Part shown: piece by piece, positions 23,693 through 32,916 of the stretch
Layout: the number at the start of each line of letters is the position of its first letter
How positions within the stretch are numbered: the first letter of the stretch is position 1
Notes under the pieces: model-generated
The model's input: the letters and a program-made list of their open reading frames with translations, nothing else
What the model was told of the DNA's origin: nothing
Databases searched by the model: none
Made by a program: the position numbers and the translations under genes
From: Bacteroidota bacterium
GTDB lineage: Bacteria; Bacteroidota; Rhodothermia; Rhodothermales; UBA10348
Reading direction: 5' to 3'
NCBI GenBank assembly: GCA_029262775.1
Contig: JAJCYR010000042.1
Coordinates: 22,812-86,811, forward strand
Length of the DNA: 64,000 bases

Positions 23693-26116
23693 ATGTTCGG
23701 ACATCGATTTATAGCCACATTACGCCGCCTCAGCAACCAGCCCGGATACACATCCATCAACCTGCTGGGCCTCGCCGCAGGCCTCGCCGTGTCGCTGCTC
23801 ATCCTGCTCTTTGTCCGGCACGAAATCAGTTACGATGCCTATCACGCCGATGCCGACAGGATTTACAGGCTCGTCCTCGACGGCAGGATCAGTGGTCGCT
23901 CCCTCGTAGCGCCGGTCGTCCCGTCTCCCATGGGGGCAACCCTGGTCAATGAACAGCCCATGGTCGAGGCATCGGCCCGGATCTTTGCGTTCACGAATGA
24001 GCAGCAAATCTCGATCGATGACCGCTCCTTCCTGCGCGACCGGATTTTTCTGGCCGATTCATCCCTCTTCGACATCCTTGACTTCGAATTCCTGAGGGGA
24101 GACCCCGAAAACGCCCTCAACCAGCCCAGTACTGTCGTTCTGACCCGGACACTGGCCACACAACTATTCGGAGACGACGATCCACTCGGCAAAACAGTCA
24201 TCTTCGGCGATACAATGCGCGTGGAAGTACGTGGTGTGGTGGCGGATCCTCCCCAGAATTCGTCGCTCCAATTCCAGGCGCTCGGGACTCTGCTCGATTT
24301 CCCGCAGTCCCAGACAGACGCCTGGATTTCGAATAATTATGTAACCTACATTCGCCTCACTCCCGGTTCAAACCCCGATGATCTGGTCGCCGGATTCGCC
24401 GAGATGTTTGAACGCCACGCGGGTCCACAGCTGCTGAATGACATGGGCATATCGTACACCCAGTTCACCGAGGCGGGAAATCAACTCGCCTACAACGTCC
24501 AGCCACTGACAGACATCCACCTCCATTCAGGGCAGTTCGAGATCGACATCATATCGCCCGGCAGTATCACATATGTGTATCTTTTTTCAGCCGTGGCGTT
24601 CTTCATCCTGATCCTCGCGTGCATCAACTTTGTGAACCTGTCAACGGCACGTGCGGCAACACGTGCCCGGGAAGTGGGTGTCCGCAAAACGTTCGGTTCC
24701 TCGCGGGGACAATTGATAGGTCAATTCCTGTCCGAATCGACGCTCATGAGCTGCCTGGCCGGCGTTTTTGCCCTGCTCTTCGTGGCGGCTGCCCTGCCCT
24801 CCTACAACGCCATCACGGGCATTGACTTTGCGCTCGGAACTGTCCTGGAGGCGTCGGTACTTCTGTGGACCTTAGCCGGCGTGCTGCTCGTCGGACTGCT
24901 CGCGGGCTTGTACCCGGCTTTTTACCTGTCGTCCTTCGAACCAGCCCACGTGCTGAAATCCGAAGGACCCGTTTCGAGCAGCCGATCCCTGTTCCGGAAC
25001 GCCCTTGTCGTCTTCCAATTCGGGATATCGATCTCACTTCTGATCAGTACGTTTGTTGTCCAGAAACAACTCGACTTCATCCAGAATACCCGACTCGGCT
25101 TCGATCGAGACCATGTCATCGTGCTCGAACGGGCATTCATCCTGGCGGACCAGGCCGACGCGTTCAAGGACGCATTGCGGGACCACGCGAACATCCGGGC
25201 CGTGGGGGCATCATCATCCATCCCCGGTGGAATTCACGGTGGGTCGGGATTCATGCCGGAAGGCTTCACCAACGAAGAAGCCATCATCATGGCACCGATC
25301 TGGGTCGATACGGACTTCGTGGAAGCGATGGGAGTCGAGCTCGCCGAGGGCCGGGATTTCTCGCCGGAATTCCAGGGCGATTCGACCGCCTTCATGATCA
25401 ATGAGGCGGCACTTGCCAAGATTGGCTGGGATTCGGCCGTCGGGCGTATTATGCGTACGCCGGAGGGAGATGGAATTGTGGCATCGGGAGAAATTGTCGG
25501 CGTACTGCGGAATTACCACTTCAACACGTTGCGCCAGGAAATACAACCAGCGGCGTACAGACTGGCAACGGAATTCACGCCGGGCAACCTCCTTATACGG
25601 ATCACAGGAAACGATGTGGACGGTACGCTTGCTTTCATCCGCGAGACATGGAACACATTCAGGCCTGGCCAGCCCGTGTCCCTTTCGTTCCTGAATGAAA
25701 CGTACGGCGAATTGTACCAGTCCGATCAACGACTGGCCGAACTGTTCCGCGGGTTTTCTGCGTTTGCCATTTTCATTGCCGCCCTGGGCCTATTCGGACT
25801 GGGAATGTTCGTCACGCAGCAGCGGACCCGGGAAATCGGCATACGAAAGGCGCTCGGCGCCTCGGACTGGCAGGTCGTCGTGCTGCTTACGCGCGACTTC
25901 ACGCGCCACGTCATTATAGCGTTTGTCCTGGCCGTGCCGCTCGCAGGGTACGTTATGAACAACTGGCTGAATGGTTTTGTGTACCGTACAGGACTCGGGT
26001 GGGAGGCCTTCGCGTTGTCCGGTCTCATCGCCATCCTGGTAGCCTGGCTGACCATCAGTTATCAGTCCATCAAAGCCGCCACTCAGAACCCGGTCCACGC
26101 CCTGCGCTACACCTGA
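23693..26116 (+). CDS. MacB/FtsX-type ABC transporter permease
   Basis: The 807-residue protein has the duplicated FtsX-like permease design common in Bacteroidota: TM1 (INLLGLAAGLAVSLLILLFV), a large MacB-type periplasmic domain, three TMs around residues 290-420, a second short TM (ALVVFQFGISISLLISTFVV), a second periplasmic domain, and three C-terminal TMs (FAIFIAALGLFGLGMFVTQQ...). Each FtsX domain has the R-x-R-E-(V/I)-G-(V/I)-RK pattern (ATRAREVGVRKTFGSSRGQ; RTREIGIRKALGASDWQ). No ATPase or adaptor gene is adjacent. Such permeases usually work in mechanotransmission or efflux. Confidence 0.88.
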   Translation: MFGHRFIATLRRLSNQPGYTSINLLGLAAGLAVSLLILLFVRHEISYDAYHADADRIYRLVLDGRISGRSLVAPVVPSPMGATLVNEQPMVEASARIFAFTNEQQISIDDRSFLRDRIFLADSSLFDILDFEFLRGDPENALNQPSTVVLTRTLATQLFGDDDPLGKTVIFGDTMRVEVRGVVADPPQNSSLQFQALGTLLDFPQSQTDAWISNNYVTYIRLTPGSNPDDLVAGFAEMFERHAGPQLLNDMGISYTQFTEAGNQLAYNVQPLTDIHLHSGQFEIDIISPGSITYVYLFSAVAFFILILACINFVNLSTARAATRAREVGVRKTFGSSRGQLIGQFLSESTLMSCLAGVFALLFVAAALPSYNAITGIDFALGTVLEASVLLWTLAGVLLVGLLAGLYPAFYLSSFEPAHVLKSEGPVSSSRSLFRNALVVFQFGISISLLISTFVVQKQLDFIQNTRLGFDRDHVIVLERAFILADQADAFKDALRDHANIRAVGASSSIPGGIHGGSGFMPEGFTNEEAIIMAPIWVDTDFVEAMGVELAEGRDFSPEFQGDSTAFMINEAALAKIGWDSAVGRIMRTPEGDGIVASGEIVGVLRNYHFNTLRQEIQPAAYRLATEFTPGNLLIRITGNDVDGTLAFIRETWNTFRPGQPVSLSFLNETYGELYQSDQRLAELFRGFSAFAIFIAALGLFGLGMFVTQQRTREIGIRKALGASDWQVVVLLTRDFTRHVIIAFVLAVPLAGYVMNNWLNGFVYRTGLGWEAFALSGLIAILVAWLTISYQSIKAATQNPVHALRYT

Positions 26117-26132
26117 CTGCATGAGCCCCGAC

Positions 26133-28961
26133 CTACCTCGACAAATACAGATTCCGCATTTCGAAGGGCTTCTTGAACGCCTCGTCGTCGAAGTCATCGA
26201 TGAAGGCAATGGCTTCGCCCGTTGATTTCATTTCGGGACCGAGCTCCTTTCGGACTTCCGGAAATTTGTCCCACGAGAAGACAGGCTCCTTGACGGCGTA
26301 GCCCGTCAGCGACGACTCGAGCAGCCCCGCCTCCCGGAACTCGTCGAGTTTACGGCCCAGCATGACCTTCGTGGCAATGTTGGAAATCGGAATGCCCATG
26401 GCTTTCGCAAGAAACGGTACGGTGCGGGAGGCGCGCGGGTTGGCCTCGATCACAAACACGTCCTCGCCTTTTACCACCATCTGCACGTTTACGAGCCCCA
26501 GTACGTCCATACGGAGCGCAATCTGCCGCACGTAGGACCGCACCTTTTCCTGTACCGCATCCGAGAGCGAGTAGGGCGGCACAACGGCCGTCGAGTCGCC
26601 CGAGTGGACACCCGCCGGCTCAATGTGCTGCATGATCCCGGCCACCCACACGTCTTCCCCGTCGCAGATGGCGTCGACATCGAGCTCGATTCCGTTTTCC
26701 AGAAAAAGGTCGAGCAGGATCACGTTTTTGGGCAGGAGTTTCCAGATCTGCCCCACATATTTTTCCACCTCTTCCTTATTGATGGCAATACGCATGCCCT
26801 GACCGCCGAGCACGTAACTCGGGCGTACGAGCAGCGGATAGCCAATCTGTTCGGCCGATTCAATGGCCTCGCGCGGCGTGCGGGCGCGGCCATAGGGTGG
26901 ATACGGGATGTTGAGTTCCTTGAGGAGGTCTGAAAACTGCCCCCGATCTTCGGCAAGGTCCATGTTGGCGTAGGACGTCCCAATAATTTCGACGCCCGAG
27001 CCGGCAAATCGGGCGGCCAGTTTGAGCGCCGTCTGCCCCCCGAGCTGCACGATCACGCCCTTCGGCTTTTCGTGCTCAATGATGTCAAGCACGCGCTCCC
27101 AGAAAACCGGCTCAAAATAGAGCTTGTCGGCCACGTCGAAGTCGGTCGATACCGTCTCCGGGTTGCAGTTCACCATGATGGCCTCGAAGCCCATTTCCTT
27201 GGCCGCCAGCACCCCGTGGACACACGAATAATCGAACTCAATTCCCTGCCCGATCCGGTTGGGGCCGCTTCCCAGGATCAGGATTTTTTCGCGGTCAGAG
27301 ACGGGGCTCTCCGAGTGCGTCTCGTAGGACGAATAGAAATAGGGCGTCTGCGCTGGGAATTCCCCGGCGCACGTATCGACCAGCAAAAAAGAGGGTTTCA
27401 GGCCGAGCGACAGCCGGTGGGCGCGCACCTCGTCTTCGGCTGCGTCGTCCGCGACGAGCCAGGCAATCTGCACGTCCGAGAACCCGTTCCGCTTTACGAG
27501 GCGCATGAGGTCCACATCGACCTGCGACAACATAAAGCCCGAGAGCCGCTCCTCGATGGCCACGATATCCTGGATCTGGTACAGGAACCAGGGATCGACA
27601 CGCGACACGTCGGCCACTTCTTCGACGCTCGCGCCCATGCGGAAGGCATTGCGAATCTGTAGCGTCCGGTCCCAATAGGATTTGCGCAGGCGGTTCCGGA
27701 TTTCGAGCCGGCTTGCTTCCTCGCGGTCGGCGCCGAGTCCCGAATACCCGTTTTCAAGGCTCTGCCACGCTTTCTGGAGACTTTCGTTGAACGTGCGCCC
27801 AATGGCCATGACTTCGCCAACGGCCTTCATCTGGGTCGTGAGCTCCTCGTCCACGCCCTCGAATTTCTCGAAGTTGAAGCGCGGTATTTTGGTGACCACA
27901 TAGTCAATACTGGGCTCGAAGCAGGCGCTCGTCGTTCCCGTCACCTCGTTGGGCAGCTCGTCGAGCGTGTAGCCAACTGCCAGGCGGGCGGCGACCTTCG
28001 CAATCGGATAACCGGTCGCTTTCGATGCAAGCGCCGAGGAGCGCGACACGCGCGGGTTGATTTCAATGGCAATCATGCGCCCCGTGGCCGGCTCGAGCGC
28101 AAACTGCACATTGCAGCCGCCGGCGAACGTGCCAATGGAGCGCATCATGCGGATGGCCGCGTCGCGCATGATCTGGAACTGCTTGTCGGTCAGCGTCTGG
28201 CTCGGCGCGACGGTCACCGAGTCGCCCGTATGCACGCCCATCGGATCGACGTTCTCGATGGTACATATTATAATGACATTGTCGTTCGCATCGCGCAGAA
28301 GCTCGAGTTCAAACTCCTTCCAGCCGACCAGACATTCCTCGATCAGCACCTCGTGCACGGGCGAGAGCTCCAGGCCGCGCATGACCTTCTTGTCGAATTC
28401 GCCGGGCGCCCAGACAATGCCGCCCCCACTACCGCCGAGCGTGAACGACGGCCGGATCACAACGGGCAGTCCACCAAGCTCCTGCGTGATTTCCTTGGCC
28501 TCCAGGAGGCTCTTGGCCACGCGCGATCGGGCCTGGTCCACGCCGATTTTCTCCATCAGGTCGCGAAACTGCTGCCGGTCCTCGGTGATGTTGATGGCAT
28601 CGATATCCACCCCGATCACCTCGACACCCATTTTTTCCCAGTACCCCTTGGCGTGCAGTTCATTGGCCAGATTGAGCGCCGTCTGGCCGCCCATGGTCGG
28701 GAGCACCGCATCGGGCCGCTCAATTTCAACGATTTCCCTGATGGATGCGGGCGTGAGTGCCTGTAGATAGATCTTGTCTGCCGTGACAGGATCGGTCATG
28801 ATGGTCGCCGGATTCGAATTGACCAGTACCACCTCGTAGCCCTCGTCACGGAGTGCGCGCGCGGCCTGGCTCCCCGAGTAGTCGAATTCGCAGGCCTGCC
28901 CAATGATGATGGGCCCCGATCCAATGAGCAGTATTTTTTTTATGTCTTCTCTTTTGGGCAT
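26133..28961 (-). CDS. carB: Carbamoyl-phosphate synthase large subunit, lacking the regulatory domain
   Basis: The 942-residue subunit contains both ATP-grasp carboxyphosphate and carbamoyl-phosphate halves (start [20 protein letters not shown]; second half [20 protein letters not shown]) and the central oligomerisation region. It ends at [12 protein letters not shown], right after the second ATP-grasp unit, so the C-terminal MGS-like allosteric domain (about 120-130 residues in the E. coli enzyme) is absent. There is no downstream ORF that could encode it. This shorter form occurs in Bacteroidota. It follows carA by 13 nt. Confidence 0.93.
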   Translation of the reverse strand: MPKREDIKKILLIGSGPIIIGQACEFDYSGSQAARALRDEGYEVVLVNSNPATIMTDPVTADKIYLQALTPASIREIVEIERPDAVLPTMGGQTALNLANELHAKGYWEKMGVEVIGVDIDAINITEDRQQFRDLMEKIGVDQARSRVAKSLLEAKEITQELGGLPVVIRPSFTLGGSGGGIVWAPGEFDKKVMRGLELSPVHEVLIEECLVGWKEFELELLRDANDNVIIICTIENVDPMGVHTGDSVTVAPSQTLTDKQFQIMRDAAIRMMRSIGTFAGGCNVQFALEPATGRMIAIEINPRVSRSSALASKATGYPIAKVAARLAVGYTLDELPNEVTGTTSACFEPSIDYVVTKIPRFNFEKFEGVDEELTTQMKAVGEVMAIGRTFNESLQKAWQSLENGYSGLGADREEASRLEIRNRLRKSYWDRTLQIRNAFRMGASVEEVADVSRVDPWFLYQIQDIVAIEERLSGFMLSQVDVDLMRLVKRNGFSDVQIAWLVADDAAEDEVRAHRLSLGLKPSFLLVDTCAGEFPAQTPYFYSSYETHSESPVSDREKILILGSGPNRIGQGIEFDYSCVHGVLAAKEMGFEAIMVNCNPETVSTDFDVADKLYFEPVFWERVLDIIEHEKPKGVIVQLGGQTALKLAARFAGSGVEIIGTSYANMDLAEDRGQFSDLLKELNIPYPPYGRARTPREAIESAEQIGYPLLVRPSYVLGGQGMRIAINKEEVEKYVGQIWKLLPKNVILLDLFLENGIELDVDAICDGEDVWVAGIMQHIEPAGVHSGDSTAVVPPYSLSDAVQEKVRSYVRQIALRMDVLGLVNVQMVVKGEDVFVIEANPRASRTVPFLAKAMGIPISNIATKVMLGRKLDEFREAGLLESSLTGYAVKEPVFSWDKFPEVRKELGPEMKSTGEAIAFIDDFDDEAFKKPFEMRNLYLSR

Positions 28962-28974
28962 ATGGGTCGACGGC

Positions 28975-30099
28975 TCAGATTCGGCTGGGGTTCATGGACA
29001 TGGCGGTGACAAATTCGTCGAACAGGTACTGGCTGTCGTGCGGCCCGGGCGATGCCTCAGGGTGGTACTGCACCGAAAACCCGTTGAAGGCGTGGTAGCG
29101 CAGGCCTTCGACCGTGCGGTCGTTCAAATTCACGTGCGTCAGCTCGGCCACGCCCTCCCTGAGGCCCTCCGGGCTCACAGCGAACCCGTGATTCTGGGTC
29201 GATACTTCGACCGCGCCCGTCCGCAGATTCTGCACCGGATGGTTGGCGCCGCGATGGCCCACATGCATCTTGTATACGTCGAGCCCGGCGGCGAGCGACA
29301 TCAGCTGATGCCCCAGACAGATCCCGAAAAGAGGAATACCGAGCGTCATGGCGCCCCGTACCATCTCAATCTCGTCCGGCATGGAGCGGGGGTCTCCAGG
29401 ACCATTCGAGAAGAAAATCCCATCTGGGCTCCATGTGTTGACAAGCGCCAGGTCGGTGCCCGCCGGAAAGACCTGCACGGTGCACCCGCGGGTCTTCAGG
29501 GAGCGCAGGATGTTGCGCTTCACGCCGTAGTCGTAGACGGCTATTCTCGGGCCATCGGCCTCGCACCAGGAGTAGGCTTCCTTCGTGGTGACCCGCGAGG
29601 CCAGCTCCAGGCCCTCCATCGAGGGCCAGCGGCGCGCCTTTTCAATGAGCGATTCGTTCTCGAGATCGACCGCTGAAATCACGGCGTTCATGACCCCCTT
29701 CTCCCGGATGTGGAGCACGAGGGCGCGCGTATCGACCCCCGAAATGCCTACGAGTCTGTGCTGGACCATGAAGTCCTCCAGAGACCCGTCGGCCAGGGCG
29801 TTGGAGTAGCGCCGCGAGAAGGCCCGCACGACGAGGCCTGCCACCATGGGCTCGTCGGCCTCCATGTCCACGTCGGCCGTGCCGTAGTTGCCGATGTGCG
29901 GATAGGTCATCATCATGATCTGCCCGTGGTAGGACGGGTCGGTGAAAATTTCCTGGTACCCGGTCATCGCGGTATTGAAGCAGAGCTCGCCACCGGTTTC
30001 CCCGCGGTACCCGACGGCTTCGCCCTCGACGACGAGGCCGTCCTCCAGGGCCAGTTTGCAGGGTTGAAACATGTCCGTGGGAAGGTTTTGCTGAATCAT
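28975..30099 (-). CDS. carA: Carbamoyl-phosphate synthase small (glutaminase) subunit
   Basis: The 374-residue subunit hydrolyses glutamine and passes ammonia to CarB. The N-terminal domain begins [17 protein letters not shown]... after MIQQNLPTD; the class I amidotransferase triad is visible as [12 protein letters not shown] (Cys) and [14 protein letters not shown] (His, Glu). [13 protein letters not shown] is the oxyanion loop. The track ORF extends to 30300 across the leader; I use the ATG at 30099. A terminator-like hairpin lies in the leader. Confidence 0.93.
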   Translation of the reverse strand: MIQQNLPTDMFQPCKLALEDGLVVEGEAVGYRGETGGELCFNTAMTGYQEIFTDPSYHGQIMMMTYPHIGNYGTADVDMEADEPMVAGLVVRAFSRRYSNALADGSLEDFMVQHRLVGISGVDTRALVLHIREKGVMNAVISAVDLENESLIEKARRWPSMEGLELASRVTTKEAYSWCEADGPRIAVYDYGVKRNILRSLKTRGCTVQVFPAGTDLALVNTWSPDGIFFSNGPGDPRSMPDEIEMVRGAMTLGIPLFGICLGHQLMSLAAGLDVYKMHVGHRGANHPVQNLRTGAVEVSTQNHGFAVSPEGLREGVAELTHVNLNDRTVEGLRYHAFNGFSVQYHPEASPGPHDSQYLFDEFVTAMSMNPSRI

Positions 30100-30117
30100 G
30101 GGATTACGTGTGGCTGC

Positions 30118-30147
30118 AAAAAAAAACCTCCCCGTAACCGGGAAGGT
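30118..30147 (-). terminator. Leader terminator/attenuator candidate upstream of carA
   Basis: On the minus strand an eight-pair stem with one mismatch, CCTTCCCG / CGGGGAGG around a four-base loop, is followed by nine T residues, 18 nt before the carA ATG. No minus-strand gene lies upstream within the 200-nt gap to the divergent TonB-like gene, so it sits in carA's own leader. That is where a pyrimidine-responsive attenuator would be. The controlling factor is unknown. Confidence 0.6.
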
Positions 30148-30317
30148 CGTCACTATGGCGTCCAGAAAGAGGGCGTGGCGGCAAGGCGCATGGGGCGTTT
30201 TTGTTTCGGATAAAATACGGCTTCGGTCGCTCGCGGACAAGTCACCGCGCCGATCGCCGCCGTGGCAAAAGGCGTCCCCACCGAACCCGCTACGCACCAT
30301 GACGTTAACAGGCCATT

Positions 30318-31004
30318 GTGGATAATTTCGATCAAAATAGCCAGCGCCTGAGGCGCTACCCTGGGCATATCATGGTCGGGCTTGCGGCCGCATTGCTGCT
30401 CGCGAACCTTGTAGTCCGGTTCTGGCCCAACCACTGGGGCGGCAACGATCCGCGGCTTTTCGACATGTCGGCGCGCGAGGAAATCCAGCTGGAGGAAATC
30501 CAGCAGACCATGCAGGAAAAGCGGCGCCCTCCACCGCCGAGGCCCATTGTGCCCGTCATCATCCCCAACGACGACGAGCTCGAAATCGTGGAGCTCGACC
30601 TGGACAACAACATGCTGGCTGTCGAGGACCCGGGAACGGACAAGGAGATCAAAGACGGCGCCGACGAGAGAGATCAGTCGAGTGCGCGCGCCGATCGGGG
30701 CCCCCAGCCCCGCCGCATCGTGGAGCCCACCTATCCCCGCGCGGCCGACCGCCGCAATATCCGGGCGGAGATCGTGCTGCGTGTACTGGTCAACAGCCGC
30801 GGCCGGGTCGATAACGTGGAGATCGCCGAGCGGTGGCTGCTCGAAAAAGATACAGCGCGGCGCATTGAGGCCGTCAGCGAAGTGGGCTACGGCATTGAAG
30901 AAGCGGCCGTGGAAACGGCCCGACAGTGGATGTTCTCCCCGGCGCGCGAAAACGGCGAGCTGGTTACGAGTTATACTACCATCGCCATCCGCTTCGGCGT
31001 GTGA
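30318..31004 (+). CDS. TonB-family energy-transducer protein
   Basis: The 228-residue protein starts at a GTG (MDNFDQNSQRLRRYPGHIMV), has one N-terminal membrane segment (MVGLAAALLLANLVVRF), a short Pro/acidic periplasmic linker (KRRPPPPRPIVPVIIPNDDE), and a C-terminal TonB-like domain (PTYPRAADRRNIRAEIVLRV then WMFSPARENGE). It should couple the proton gradient to an outer-membrane receptor, but no ExbB/ExbD or receptor gene is in the window. The C-terminus has an extended helix (IEEAAVETARQWMFSP) typical of the family. Confidence 0.8.
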   Translation: MDNFDQNSQRLRRYPGHIMVGLAAALLLANLVVRFWPNHWGGNDPRLFDMSAREEIQLEEIQQTMQEKRRPPPPRPIVPVIIPNDDELEIVELDLDNNMLAVEDPGTDKEIKDGADERDQSSARADRGPQPRRIVEPTYPRAADRRNIRAEIVLRVLVNSRGRVDNVEIAERWLLEKDTARRIEAVSEVGYGIEEAAVETARQWMFSPARENGELVTSYTTIAIRFGV

Positions 31005-31012
31005 CCGAGGAG

Positions 31013-31043
31013 CTGCCCTGCTGCCCTGCCGCCCTGCTGCCCT
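31013..31043. repeat. Short tandem CTGCCCTG repeat
   Basis: Just after the TonB-like stop the sequence repeats CTGCCCTG and close variants about four times, then runs into AAATTTTTTCG. It is non-coding and could be slippage-prone; no hairpin function is evident. Confidence 0.5.
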
Positions 31044-31151
31044 GAAATTTTTTCGCGCGCCGTGTAACGCTGTTAAGGCACGCGTCACTGAACGGGACAA
31101 GACCACCAGTTGGTCATCTCGAGACAAGACATTCATCAGCAAGAGGATACC

Positions 31152-31568
31152 ATGAAGACAATTTTTTCACTGATGCTTGCCGCATTCCTGTTCGTCGGGT
31201 TTACGTCTGAAAAGACGAGCCAGGTAACAGTCAAGGGCAAGCTCATTGACACCAAGTGTTACGGCATGATGCATGAGAATCACACCAATGACCACATGGT
31301 CAAAAAGGGTGACAAGATGATGAAAATGCCGAGCTGCGCCACAGCCTGCGCATCGATGGGCATTCCTGCCGGCGTTCTGGAAGGCGGCAAGAAGGACGGT
31401 AACGTTCACGTCGTAATTGCACCCGCCGGCGTATTCGCAGAGCACATGGACAAGGAAGTTCGCATCACTGGCGAAGCACCTTATGCAGGTGCCATCATGC
31501 CCGGCAAAGTCGAAGTCAAAAACGACAAGGGCAAGTGGGTAGAAGTTGATGTTGCCACAATGATGTAA
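31152..31568 (+). CDS. Secreted Cys/His/Met-rich protein of unknown family (copy 1)
   Basis: The 138-residue product begins MKTIFSLMLAAFLFVGFTSE, a cleavable signal peptide, after the SD GAGGATACC; the track start at 31110 is upstream extension. The mature part reads KGKLIDTKCYGMMHENHTND then a Met/Lys-rich stretch and SCATACASMGIPAGVLEGG. It shares that GxLIDT(K/R)CY ... CATACAxxGxP core and a C-terminal MPGKVEV block with the next gene. Three cysteines plus clustered His and Met suggest metal binding, perhaps copper given the CusF domain two genes downstream. I do not recognise a named family. Confidence 0.72.
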   Translation: MKTIFSLMLAAFLFVGFTSEKTSQVTVKGKLIDTKCYGMMHENHTNDHMVKKGDKMMKMPSCATACASMGIPAGVLEGGKKDGNVHVVIAPAGVFAEHMDKEVRITGEAPYAGAIMPGKVEVKNDKGKWVEVDVATMM

Positions 31569-31570
31569 GC

Positions 31571-32056
31571 GTGAGCAATTTAAACGCTTCTTTGGCCCAG
31601 GCGCAGTCGGGTTCCGTACAGAACTACGGGTTTATGCTCGGCTGCGCCCTTCTGGGCCTTTTTCTATTTTCGGGCTGCCAGTCAGGCGGTCCATCTCCCG
31701 CTGAGGAGCCTGCCCCCGTGTACGAGCAGGGGCAATCCATCAGCATGGAAGGAATACTGATTGACACCCGCTGCTACCCGCTCAACATGGATATCAACCG
31801 CGGCATGGACCACGAACGCCCGGAAGGGTTCGTCAAGGCCTGCGCCACGGCCTGCGCCATGCAGGGTTTTCCGGTCGCCATCCTGCGCGGTGGCGAGCCT
31901 GACGGCGAAGTCTGGGTGCTCATGACGGTGCCCGCCGTCCTGGCCGACTACATGGCCGAGCAGATCCGCGTCCAGGGAACGGTCCGGTCTACCGGCGTGC
32001 TCATACCCGAGCGGGTTGAAACGTTATCCGAAGGAGAATGGCTTACCGTCCTGTAA
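31571..32056 (+). CDS. Lipoprotein paralogue of the upstream Cys-rich protein (copy 2)
   Basis: The 161-residue product starts at a GTG 2 nt after copy 1. A hydrophobic stretch LGCALLGLFLFSGC ends in a lipobox-like LFSGC. The mature domain repeats the copy-1 core: EGILIDTRCYPLNMDINRGM, then ACATACAMQGFPVAILRGGE and VPAVLADYMAEQIRVQG. The three cysteines are in the same positions. Identity is moderate, so this is an old duplication with one form soluble and the other lipid-anchored. An ATG at 31634 is an alternative start. Its stop overlaps the next gene. Confidence 0.7.
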   Translation: MSNLNASLAQAQSGSVQNYGFMLGCALLGLFLFSGCQSGGPSPAEEPAPVYEQGQSISMEGILIDTRCYPLNMDINRGMDHERPEGFVKACATACAMQGFPVAILRGGEPDGEVWVLMTVPAVLADYMAEQIRVQGTVRSTGVLIPERVETLSEGEWLTVL

Positions 32057-32892
32057 TGAATTCCTACCGGTCTCTGACCCTGCTCGCCGCACTCGTTCTT
32101 TTCGCTGGATGCGGCGCATCGACAGAAACCGACTCGTTGCGCCCATCTGAACCATCGGAAGGGGGCTCGGCGTCTACACAGGCCGCGCCGGCCGATACGT
32201 TCCATTTTGACGCCTTCGCCCGCGTTCGAAGCATTACCCCGAGCGGATCCCATGCCGTGCTGGAGCATGGCAATATTGAGGGCTTCATGGATGCCATGAC
32301 CATGCCCTTCGAACTCGATCGCCCGGAGCTCGCCGAAGAGGTTTCGCCCGGCGACTCCGTACATTTCGACATCCGCGTCGTCGGAAATGTCGTGAAAATC
32401 ATCGATTTCACGCCGGCCGATGCCTACGAGCCCACAACGTCGGACGCATCGGGCACGGGCGGCGCGCGGAAGGGTCTCGGCCAGGCCATCCCATTTGAAC
32501 TCACCGCGCTCGACGGCACCACGCTCTCGCTTGGGGACCTCGCTGGCAAGGTGGTTGTACTCAACTTCTGGGCCACCTGGTGCGGGCCCTGCCGCGAGGA
32601 AATCCCTGAATTCAACCGTCTCCAGGCCGAATATGGTGCCCGGGGCGTCCAGTTCGTGGGCGTAGCGCTCGACGAGGAAGGGCAGTCGATTGTGGAGCCG
32701 TTCGCCGAAGAGCTGTCCATTGCCTACCCGACGCTGCTCGACGACGGCAAGGTGTCCGAAGCCTACAAGGGGCACTATGTGGTGCCGACGACCTATCTGA
32801 TTGACCGTGAAGGTGTCATTCGCCGGCGCTACATCGGGGCCGTCACGTTCGAGACCATGATTCCCATTCTCGACGAACTGACAGCGGGTTGA
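32056..32892 (+). CDS. CusF-like copper-binding domain fused to a TlpA-type thioredoxin, lipoprotein
   Basis: The 278-residue lipoprotein ([17 protein letters not shown] lipobox) has two domains. Residues ~45-120 resemble CusF copper-binding proteins: [20 protein letters not shown] then [20 protein letters not shown], with the MxMTMPF-type Met cluster and a His. Residues ~140-278 are a TlpA/AhpC-like thioredoxin with the redox motif [17 protein letters not shown] and the cis-Pro VPTTYLID. It starts with TAATG at 32056; an ATG at 32038 is possible. I infer copper or thiol handling in the periplasm, perhaps for cytochrome-oxidase maturation. Confidence 0.82.
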   Translation: MNSYRSLTLLAALVLFAGCGASTETDSLRPSEPSEGGSASTQAAPADTFHFDAFARVRSITPSGSHAVLEHGNIEGFMDAMTMPFELDRPELAEEVSPGDSVHFDIRVVGNVVKIIDFTPADAYEPTTSDASGTGGARKGLGQAIPFELTALDGTTLSLGDLAGKVVVLNFWATWCGPCREEIPEFNRLQAEYGARGVQFVGVALDEEGQSIVEPFAEELSIAYPTLLDDGKVSEAYKGHYVVPTTYLIDREGVIRRRYIGAVTFETMIPILDELTAG

Positions 32893-32916
32893 AAAGGCCT
32901 GCGGCCTGTTGCCCGT

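Noticed and set aside
30100-30300. Leader peptide in frame with carA
   Set aside because: The open frame through the hairpin gives FFF from the T-run; I see no good ribosome-binding site or regulatory amino-acid run, so it is more likely fortuitous.
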